A stretch of DNA of 64,000 nucleotides from Deferribacterales bacterium Deferri_01 (lineage in GTDB: Bacteria; Chrysiogenota; Deferribacteres; Deferribacterales; Geovibrionaceae): positions 536,723 to 600,722 of the forward strand of contig LUZY01000013.1 in assembly GCA_001603805.1 (NCBI GenBank), written 5' to 3'. The notes beneath the pieces were generated by a model. It was not told the DNA's origin and made no database searches. It saw nothing but the letters and a program-made list of their open reading frames with translations. The position numbers were made by a program, and so were the translations under genes. Positions 58,122-64,000 of this stretch are shown here, piece after piece; the first letter of the stretch is position 1, and the number at the start of each line of letters is the position of its first letter.

Positions 58122-58150
58122 AGGATATTGCGTGGAAAGCTTATAGTCAA
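58122..58150 (-). promoter_or_regulatory. Sigma-70 promoter for the response regulator
   Basis: On the minus strand TTGACT (58145-58150), a 17 bp spacer and TATCCT (58122-58127) form a good sigma-70 promoter 47 bp before the GTG start. It begins just after the hcp terminator hairpin, so the regulator is transcribed apart from hcp. Confidence 0.6.
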
Positions 58151-58152
58151 GA

Positions 58153-58192
58153 GATAAAAAAAAGCCGGAAAGGCTTTTACCCTTCCGGCTTT
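58153..58192 (-). terminator. Intrinsic terminator of hcp
   Basis: Read on the minus strand, AAAGCCGGAA (58183-58192) pairs with TTCCGGCTTT (58161-58170), with CCC/AGG-type inner bases and a short loop, and is followed by a run of eight Ts counting those in the stem end. It lies 15 bp after the hcp stop and is a textbook Rho-independent terminator. Confidence 0.88.
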
Positions 58193-58206
58193 GGGTTTAT
58201 TTCTTA

Positions 58207-59829
58207 TTATGCGAGCATTCCCACAAACTCGTCCGCCTCTTTTACAGGGCTGAGCTTGAACTGCTCTACAATGAAGTTTGCCACTGTCGGCGAGAGGAAC
58301 GCAGGCAGACTCGGTCCGAGATGGATGTTTTTCACACCGAGGTAAAGCAGGGCAAGAAGAACTGTAACCGCTTTCTGCTCATACCATGCCACATCATAAT
58401 AGATGGGAAGTTTATTAACATCATCAAGTCCGAAAGCTTCTTTCAGTTTGAGAGCAATGACAGCAAGCGAGTAAGAGTCGTTGCACTGACCGGCGTCAAG
58501 CACTCTGGGGATTCCGCCTATTGTACCGAGGTTGAGCTTGTTGTAACGGTATTTAGCGCATCCGGCAGTAAGGATGATATACCCTTCAGGAAGCTTTTCG
58601 GCAACCTCTGTGTAGTGTGAGCGTGTTTTATGCCTTCCGTCACAGCCGGCCATAACAACAAAGCCTTTCACAGCGCCGGATTTAACAGCATCAATAACCT
58701 TATCGGCAATGGAAAGAACTGTTCCGTGAGCAAAACCGCCTACAATCTTACCTGTTTCAAGTTCCACGGGAGCAGCGCATTTTTTAGCAAGAGCGATAAT
58801 TTCAGAGAAATCTTTTTTGCCGCCCTTCGCCCTGTCGCCGATGTGCTTAACACCGGGATAACCAGCCATGCCTGTGGTGAAAATTCTGTCTTTGTAGGAA
58901 TCTTTCACAGGTACAATGCAGTTTGTTGTCATAAGGATAGGTCCGTTGAATGTTTCAAACTCCTTATCCTGATGCCACCAGGAGCCGCCGTAGTTCCCGG
59001 CAAAATGAGTGTATTTTTTGAATGCCGGATAGTAATGACCGGGAAGCATTTCGCTGTGAGTGTAAACATCAACTCCTGTTCCTTCTGTCTGCTCAAGGAG
59101 TTCCTGAAGGTCTTTAAGATCGTGTCCGGAAATGAGGATACCGGGTTTTTTGCCAACGCCGATGTTGACCTCTGTGGGTTCGGGGCTGCCATAAGTAGTC
59201 GTGTTGGCCTTATCAAGGAGAGCCATGGTGGTTACAGCAATTTCGCCTGTTTTCATAACAAGTGCTATAAGCTGTTCCATGCTCATATCCTTCACTGTGG
59301 CAGCGAGAGCTTCCTTAGCGAAAGAATAGATAGAGTCATCCTCATAACCGAGAACCGCCGCATGTTCCGCATAAGCAGCTATACCTTTCAGACCGTAAGT
59401 AATAAGCTCTTTCAGCGAGCGGATATCCTCATTTGTTTCAAGGAGAATGCCCACGGATGATGCTTTCGCCTGAAGGTCATCATCATTTGCGGGTTTCCAT
59501 GTCACACAGTCAGGCATATGAGCGGGCACAGCCGCTTTTGCCTTTACGGATTCTCTTATATTCAAAGCCTCTTTCACAAGAGATGTCAGCTTGTCATTAT
59601 CAAAGTTAGCATTTGTGATAGTGGCGAAAAGTGCCTTGATTGTGAAAAAACCTGCTTCCTTCTCATAAACTCCGGCAGGAGCGCACTCACCTGCAAAAGC
59701 TATCCCCTTAAGGACGTAAAGAAGAAGGTCCTGAAGCTGGGCGGTATCGGCTTGTTTACCGCAAACCCCTTTTACCGTACAGCCTGTGTTTTTTGCCGTT
59801 TCCTGGCACTGCATACAAAACATACTCAT
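58207..59829 (-). CDS. hcp: Hydroxylamine reductase (hybrid-cluster protein)
   Basis: Fe-S protein with a hybrid 4Fe-2S-2O cluster that reduces hydroxylamine and, in E. coli, nitric oxide; it protects anaerobes from nitrosative stress. I choose the ATG at 59829 (540 residues), 7 bp after a strong AGGAGGA; the longer frame runs through the promoter. N-terminal cysteines 5, 8, 17 and 23 (spacing 2-8-5) bind a 4Fe-4S cluster in the pattern of strict-anaerobe Hcp, not the E. coli spacing. Hybrid-cluster ligand regions include [33 protein letters not shown] and [12 protein letters not shown]. Transcription is divergent from a Crp/Fnr gene with an Fnr-type site between. Confidence 0.97.
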   Translation of the reverse strand: MSMFCMQCQETAKNTGCTVKGVCGKQADTAQLQDLLLYVLKGIAFAGECAPAGVYEKEAGFFTIKALFATITNANFDNDKLTSLVKEALNIRESVKAKAAVPAHMPDCVTWKPANDDDLQAKASSVGILLETNEDIRSLKELITYGLKGIAAYAEHAAVLGYEDDSIYSFAKEALAATVKDMSMEQLIALVMKTGEIAVTTMALLDKANTTTYGSPEPTEVNIGVGKKPGILISGHDLKDLQELLEQTEGTGVDVYTHSEMLPGHYYPAFKKYTHFAGNYGGSWWHQDKEFETFNGPILMTTNCIVPVKDSYKDRIFTTGMAGYPGVKHIGDRAKGGKKDFSEIIALAKKCAAPVELETGKIVGGFAHGTVLSIADKVIDAVKSGAVKGFVVMAGCDGRHKTRSHYTEVAEKLPEGYIILTAGCAKYRYNKLNLGTIGGIPRVLDAGQCNDSYSLAVIALKLKEAFGLDDVNKLPIYYDVAWYEQKAVTVLLALLYLGVKNIHLGPSLPAFLSPTVANFIVEQFKLSPVKEADEFVGMLA

Positions 59830-59866
59830 TAAATTGTCCTCCTGTCTTTTTTTTTCTGATGGAGTT

Positions 59867-59872
59867 ATGATA
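59867..59872 (-). promoter_or_regulatory. -10 element of the hcp promoter
   Basis: TATCAT on the minus strand, one mismatch from TATAAT. It predicts a start near 59860, about 30 bp before the ATG. The Fnr-type palindrome is centred about 41 bp upstream of that start, which is the class II activator position, and no -35 hexamer is needed there. Confidence 0.6.
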
Positions 59873-59893
59873 TAAGAATACCAAGTAAATGAT

Positions 59894-59907
59894 TTGATAT
59901 GGATCAA
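59894..59907. promoter_or_regulatory. Perfect Fnr-type operator between hcp and the Crp/Fnr gene
   Basis: TTGAT-ATGG-ATCAA, a perfect match to the Fnr consensus TTGAT-N4-ATCAA. It ends 2 bp before the start codon of the Crp/Fnr regulator and sits about 41 bp upstream of the predicted hcp start. The regulator's recognition helix has the E-x-x-S-R residues that read TTGAT in Fnr. Activation of hcp and autorepression of the regulator are inferred from these positions. Confidence 0.8.
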
Positions 59908-59909
59908 GA

Positions 59910-60554
59910 ATGGATAAAAAAACTGCGATTAAAAAATTTCTTACGGCTTTTTTCGGTGATGACAGTGTTCACGATGTCATAGACAGAATTTCAAAGGTCA
60001 GAACTCTGGACAAAGGCGGAATTCTCTTTATGGAAGGGCAGACAGGAAGATACATCTACTTTCTGCTGGAAGGGAAAATAAAGCTTTATAAAACCAACAG
60101 CGAAGGCAAGGAAGCAATAGTTCACTTTGTTGCTGAAAATGAGATGTTTGCTGAAATAATTCTTCAGCTTGAGTGCTGCTATCCTGTCACCTCTGAGGCA
60201 ATGGAGAACTGTATTCTTCTGGAGATGGATGCGGCGGAACTTTTCAGACAGATCGAAAAAACACCCAAAGTTGCCATGGCCATAATAGCCTTGCTTGCCA
60301 GACGAATAAAATATTTTGTAAATATGATTGAAAACCTTACGCTTAAAGATGTAAGGGGCAGATTTCTGCATTATCTGGGAACAATACAGCATAAAGGTAA
60401 AAACACAGCCACTCTTCCCGTCCCAAAAGGCGAGCTGGCTCTTCTTCTGGGTACAACACCGGAAACTTTCTCAAGGCTTCTTAAAAAACTTGCTGAGGAA
60501 GAGGTGATAACCTATGAAGGCAAAAAAATAACATTTCTCAAAGAACTTGAGTAA
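59910..60554 (+). CDS. Crp/Fnr-family regulator, HcpR-like
   Basis: Transcription regulator with a cyclic-nucleotide-binding-like beta roll at about 20-125, a dimer helix at about 125-145 and a Crp-type winged helix at about 150-210. The recognition helix [13 protein letters not shown] has Glu185, Ser188 and Arg189, the Fnr-like contact set. It lacks the N-terminal cysteine cluster of Fnr, so it does not sense oxygen that way; an HcpR-type heme or NO sensor is plausible since it is divergent from hcp. The 214-residue length fits. Its start codon abuts the Fnr-type site. Confidence 0.9.
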   Translation: MDKKTAIKKFLTAFFGDDSVHDVIDRISKVRTLDKGGILFMEGQTGRYIYFLLEGKIKLYKTNSEGKEAIVHFVAENEMFAEIILQLECCYPVTSEAMENCILLEMDAAELFRQIEKTPKVAMAIIALLARRIKYFVNMIENLTLKDVRGRFLHYLGTIQHKGKNTATLPVPKGELALLLGTTPETFSRLLKKLAEEEVITYEGKKITFLKELE

Positions 60555-60601
60555 TCAGTAACAGTCTTAAGTCTGATTTTAATATTACAGGTGTAATAAA
60601 T

Positions 60602-61579
60602 ATGTATTATCTTCTTTTCCTAGCATCTGCCGCTGCGGTGATATTCGCCGGTAAAAAAATGTCGGTAAGCGGCGATGTGATAGCCGAAAAAACCGGACTG
60701 GGGCACAGTTTCATCGGGCTCACGCTCATTGCAGCCTCCACAAGCCTGCCGGAAGTTATATCCTCTGTCGGCGCTGTGACAATTGTTGACAACCCGGATC
60801 TGGCTTTCGGTAATGTTTACGGCTCAAATATGTTTAACATGCTGGTAATATTCATCATGGATGCCATGTACCGGAAAGGCAGCATCCTTGCTCATGCCAG
60901 CAAATCCAATGTTACAACAGGTCTTTATGTAATAATTCTTACCATGATAAGCGGAGTTGGACTTTTTGTTCCGATGCCCTCTTTCGGGTGGCTGAATATT
61001 ACAAGCATAGCCATATTCGCAGTTTATCTCCTCTCAATGTACACTGCATTTATACATAAGGACGAACTTTCAGCAGACCTTGAAGAGGAAAATATAAACG
61101 GAACCAGCCTGTCCTCTGCTTTTCTGTCATTCGCAATATCAGCAGCAATTATAGTTGCCGCAGGTCTGGCACTCAGCAAATCCGCAGACTTTATAGCCAC
61201 AGACACAGGGCTGGGCGGTTCATTTGTGGGCAATTTTATGCTTGCCTTCGTTACATCTCTTCCTGAACTGGCAGTGTGCATAGCGGCTGTGAAAATAGGG
61301 TCTGTCAATATGGCAGTTGGCAACCTCATCGGCTCTAATATTTTTAATATAACAGTAATCGGGATATGCGACCTTTTTTACCTCAAAGGCGATGTTTACA
61401 GCTCCGTCAGCAGAATCAACACTGTTGCCGTTCTGATTACATCCATAGTGGTGGCTCTTGTTCTTCTTGGTATTGAGCTTGATAAAACAGCAAAAAAACA
61501 CAGGAGAATCTCCGTTGTGTCATGGTGCATAGCGGCGCTTTACACTGCTTACATGCTTTATGTCTATTTTGCATCATAG
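60602..61579 (+). CDS. Na+/Ca2+ antiporter (CaCA family)
   Basis: Inner-membrane cation exchanger of the YrbG/CaxA type. The 325-residue protein has about ten membrane helices and the two internal alpha repeats of the family: GLTLIAASTSLPEVISSVGA with FGNVYGSNMFN, and NFMLAFVTSLPELAVCIAAV with VGNLIGSNIFN. The conserved Glu in each repeat binds the cation. AGGTG is 10 bp before the ATG. It follows the regulator gene by 47 bp and may be cotranscribed. Ion choice cannot be read from sequence alone. Confidence 0.92.
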   Translation: MYYLLFLASAAAVIFAGKKMSVSGDVIAEKTGLGHSFIGLTLIAASTSLPEVISSVGAVTIVDNPDLAFGNVYGSNMFNMLVIFIMDAMYRKGSILAHASKSNVTTGLYVIILTMISGVGLFVPMPSFGWLNITSIAIFAVYLLSMYTAFIHKDELSADLEEENINGTSLSSAFLSFAISAAIIVAAGLALSKSADFIATDTGLGGSFVGNFMLAFVTSLPELAVCIAAVKIGSVNMAVGNLIGSNIFNITVIGICDLFYLKGDVYSSVSRINTVAVLITSIVVALVLLGIELDKTAKKHRRISVVSWCIAALYTAYMLYVYFAS

Positions 61580-61597
61580 GTTCATAAGGACATTGAG

Positions 61598-61626
61598 TTT
61601 ACAAAAGCTTCACCGACACTTATAAT
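61598..61626 (+). promoter_or_regulatory. Sigma-70 promoter for the STAS-sensor pair
   Basis: TTTACA (61598-61603), a 17 bp spacer and a perfect TATAAT (61621-61626) form the best sigma-70 promoter match in the window. The predicted start, about 61633, leaves a short leader of about 14 nt before the ATG at 61647, and no strong Shine-Dalgarno is seen. Confidence 0.65.
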
Positions 61627-61646
61627 TCTTAATAAAATGGTATGAT

Positions 61647-61982
61647 ATGTGGAAATATAAAACAGAAAAAGAAAATACGGCGGTAATCACACCGCCTAAA
61701 TCCATCAACTACGATACTCTGGAGGATTTCCGCAAGCTGATCAAAAAGCTTACGGAATCAGGCTGCGTCAATGCTGTCATAAATATGAAAAATGCTATAT
61801 ATATAGACTCCAGCGGTCTTGGAACACTCGTCAAGGCAGCTGCTGACCTGAAAAATGCCGGCGGAAACCTTAAACTTGCCGATGTCAGCCAAGGTATTAT
61901 GGATATACTCAAAATAACAAGTCTGAATAAGGTACTGAAAGTTTACGAGGATACGGAGACCGCACTTAAAAATTATGAGTGA
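61647..61982 (+). CDS. STAS-domain protein (anti-sigma factor antagonist family)
   Basis: A 111-residue single STAS domain of the SpoIIAA/RsbV type. The loop YIDSSGLGTLV carries the conserved Asp54-Ser55-Ser56, where the serine is normally phosphorylated by a serine kinase of the HPK/RsbW type. It then has GGNLKLADVSQGIMDILKIT. Neither an RsbW-like kinase nor a PP2C phosphatase is in the window, but the sensor encoded 23 bp downstream continues beyond the edge and could carry one. Confidence 0.93.
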   Translation: MWKYKTEKENTAVITPPKSINYDTLEDFRKLIKKLTESGCVNAVINMKNAIYIDSSGLGTLVKAAADLKNAGGNLKLADVSQGIMDILKITSLNKVLKVYEDTETALKNYE

Positions 61983-62005
61983 GGGAAAAAAATTAAGGCC
62001 GGGCA

Positions 62006-64000
62006 ATGCTGAAATTCAAAAACCTATCAGAACAGATATTCTTATCGGCTTTTATAGCTGCCGTTATAACTGTGATTACGGTAGGTCTTCTCTGGCTTAT
62101 GGATATCAACACCAAGTTAAGCGAGGAAACAGCAGACCTTAAAACTGCCCAGATTAACAGCAGAAAAGAGCTTATCAAGTCACAAGTTGATGAAATAAGA
62201 ACCTTCATTGATTATGAAAAAGTGCGTACAGAAAAAGAGATCGCCAGCGTTATTTCAAATGAGCTTAACAGTATTGTTTATCTAATCAGTGAGCTGGCAG
62301 AATACGAAACAAAAGATAAGCTTGTCTCCTCCGCCCTTTCCCTAGCCTCCGGATTTAATACAAAAATCTTCATAATCGATGCAGAAGGTACTATTCTTGC
62401 CCATTCATCAATGCCTGAGCTGGCTGGAAAACATGTATCATCTTTTGAAGATGCAGATAAAAGACGCCCTTATTACATTCTTTTTAATGATGCTCAAAAA
62501 GGTTTCAGAGCCAATATCCGTTTCAATAATAACCCTCAGCCGTCAGGAACTTATGAAATAAGTGCTTCTGCGTTTCATGATCAGAATTCCGGTCTCATAA
62601 TCGGAGTTCAGGCAGACAGAAATATTTTCATTAATATAATGAGGGATAACATATTCCGCACCCTTGCCTCCAGAAAACTAAGCAAAGGCGGTTATCTTAT
62701 CGTAGCCGATTTTAACGGCTACCTTCATGCAAACTTCGGCACATATTACGACCCTCCGCTGTATTTTGAAAAATTTCAAGATTCCACGGGAGCATATCCT
62801 TATCTGGGTATAAAAGAGATTCTTGAAAAGGAAGATACCACATTCTACTCCTACCTTTACCCTAAGCATAAAGGAGGCAAACCCCTTCAAAAGGTATCTT
62901 ACTTCGCAGCAGACAGAGAGCTGAATGCGATCTATGGAACGGGTCTTTACATCGACGATATTGAAGCAGTATTTGAAGCGGAAAAAGCAATAAGAGTTCA
63001 AAGAACAAAAGATAGCATTATAAAGACAGTCAGTGTTCTTTTTATAACTCTTTTAATAATAGCAATCATTGCCCGCAGAGTTTCAGAGCAGATAAAGAGA
63101 AGTTTCGGCTCATTTATGCTCTTTTTTGAAAGAGGCAGGGATGAAAATGTCAAAATAGAGCAGGACGAGCTGTTTTTCAACGAATTCAAGATACTGGCAG
63201 AATACGCAAACAGAATGATTGAAGAGAGGGTAGAGTTTGAAAAAACTCTTGAGGAAAAGCATCTTGCTCTCCAGAAAGAAACCACGGAAAAACAGGAGTC
63301 CGAAAAACGTTTTAAAACCGTTATTTCCGTTATGCGGGAAGGCGTACTGATTCAGGACGGAACAGGACGCATAATAAGCATAAACGCCAGCCTCCGTCAG
63401 ATGTTCGGAATAGGCGATACAGGCATAATAGGGAGAACTCTCGAATCACTCGGTCTGAAATTCATGGATGAAGATAATGTAATAGCAGGAAGCTTCTGCC
63501 CGCCAATAGCCGAATGCAGGAAAAATGGAAAACCTTCTGTTGACAGCATCATAGGGCTTCATAAACCGGATGGAAGCTCAAGCTGGTTCATCGTCAATGT
63601 TATGCCTCTCTTCACAGACAACGGCGACAAGGTCGACAAAACCGCAGCAACCTTCAGCGATATAACAACAAGAAAAGAGCTTAATGACGAGCTTGTAAAA
63701 ACCAGAGCAAGTCTGGAAAATGCTCAGACAATTTCAAATATAGGCAACTGGGAGTGGAGTCCGGATACGGGTAATCTCTGGCTTTCAAAAATGTTTTACA
63801 CCATTCACGGAATAAAAGAGGGGCAAATACTTGACCTTGATACTTTTCTGGCGATAACACACGAAAATGACAGGGATAGAATCAGGAAACTTCTTCAGGA
63901 TCTTGCCAGAAAAGACATCCCCTTTGAGACGGAATACAAGGTTGTAAGTGAAAGCGGTCAGGAAAAGTGGGTGTATGCCAAAGCTGTTACATCAGTCCTT
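62006..64000 (+). CDS. Cache-PAS-PAS signalling protein, C-terminus beyond the window
   Basis: Membrane sensor, 665 codons visible and open at the right edge. From the ATG at 62006 it has a first membrane helix at about 12-32, a large periplasmic double-Cache region at about 33-330 (IFIIDAEGTILAHSSMPELA, then YLIVADFNGYLHANFG), a second helix at about 335-352, a coiled linker to about 430, a PAS domain at about 433-545 with a D-I-T-x-R-K-E ending (FSDITTRKEL) and a second PAS/PAC domain from about 565 on (IGNWEWSPDTGNLWLSKMFY). The missing output could be a histidine kinase, a PP2C or a cyclase domain. Its neighbour STAS gene makes a phosphatase or kinase output worth checking. Confidence 0.85.
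   Translation, partial: MLKFKNLSEQIFLSAFIAAVITVITVGLLWLMDINTKLSEETADLKTAQINSRKELIKSQVDEIRTFIDYEKVRTEKEIASVISNELNSIVYLISELAEYETKDKLVSSALSLASGFNTKIFIIDAEGTILAHSSMPELAGKHVSSFEDADKRRPYYILFNDAQKGFRANIRFNNNPQPSGTYEISASAFHDQNSGLIIGVQADRNIFINIMRDNIFRTLASRKLSKGGYLIVADFNGYLHANFGTYYDPPLYFEKFQDSTGAYPYLGIKEILEKEDTTFYSYLYPKHKGGKPLQKVSYFAADRELNAIYGTGLYIDDIEAVFEAEKAIRVQRTKDSIIKTVSVLFITLLIIAIIARRVSEQIKRSFGSFMLFFERGRDENVKIEQDELFFNEFKILAEYANRMIEERVEFEKTLEEKHLALQKETTEKQESEKRFKTVISVMREGVLIQDGTGRIISINASLRQMFGIGDTGIIGRTLESLGLKFMDEDNVIAGSFCPPIAECRKNGKPSVDSIIGLHKPDGSSSWFIVNVMPLFTDNGDKVDKTAATFSDITTRKELNDELVKTRASLENAQTISNIGNWEWSPDTGNLWLSKMFYTIHGIKEGQILDLDTFLAITHENDRDRIRKLLQDLARKDIPFETEYKVVSESGQEKWVYAKAVTSVL

Noticed and set aside
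59830-59907. Longer Hcp start
   Set aside because: The extra 26 residues pass through the Shine-Dalgarno, -10 and Fnr-type site; the ATG at 59829 has an ideal AGGAGGA.

Overview
The window looks like the chromosome of an anaerobic or microaerobic, LPS-making diderm bacterium. The gene mix points to something like the Deferribacterota: a sigma-54/Lpt/Kdo cluster with HPr kinase, c-di-AMP synthase, a hydroxylamine reductase under an Fnr-type site, and dnaG-rpoD. That assignment is inferred from gene content and order; no database search was made. Coding is dense with many 1-30 bp overlaps, and I see no prophage, transposase, CRISPR array or rRNA. The region is mostly core genome.

Layout. 1-8880 (minus): one long run kdsB-pyrG-kdsD-kdsC-lptC-lptA-lptB-rpoN-hpf-ptsN-hprK, joining Kdo and LPS transport genes to sigma-54, ribosome hibernation and PTS-Ntr/HPr-kinase control; hprK runs off the left edge. 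9084-21302 (minus): helicase-pgi-tilS, then hpt-ftsH-folP-cdaA-cdaR-glmM-pdxJ-acpS, which holds c-di-AMP synthesis beside cell-wall sugar metabolism. 21461-30304 (plus): an HtrA-type protease lipoprotein, a tandem palindromic intergenic repeat, carA-mltG-ppx-DUF445, and two tandem EAL phosphodiesterases. 30301-32627 (minus): cardiolipin synthase and a YhcC-type radical SAM protein. 32779-41544 (plus): a long operon Trm112-like-nnr-tsaE-two small proteins-valS-nadC-thioredoxin-like-trxB-DUF2914-rsmI, led by an extended -10 promoter.

41515-44812 (minus): a PH-like membrane protein and a very large TPR lipoprotein that has no ordinary start codon where its signal peptide begins. 45070-47298 (plus): a polar amino acid ABC transporter (binding protein, permease, ATPase) closed by a hairpin. 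47437-53459 (minus): dnaG-rpoD, a CAU-anticodon tRNA (probably the TilS substrate tRNA-Ile2), nif3-like, zinc-ribbon coiled-coil protein and an RNase H. 53659-57451: an orphan oligopeptide-type ABC ATPase, a MATE exporter, a DEDDh exonuclease, an SspB-like ClpXP adaptor and a small membrane protein. 57686-64000: a single-domain response regulator, hcp divergent from a Crp/Fnr regulator with a perfect Fnr-type palindrome between them, a Na/Ca antiporter, and a STAS protein followed by a Cache-PAS-PAS sensor cut by the right edge.

The observations most worth a second look are the palindromic tandem repeat between htrA and carA, the precisely placed Fnr-type site between hcp and its probable regulator, the TPR lipoprotein that seems to start at ATA, and a thioredoxin-fold protein without cysteines encoded directly before thioredoxin reductase. 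I did not find a clear, wholly new multi-gene system.
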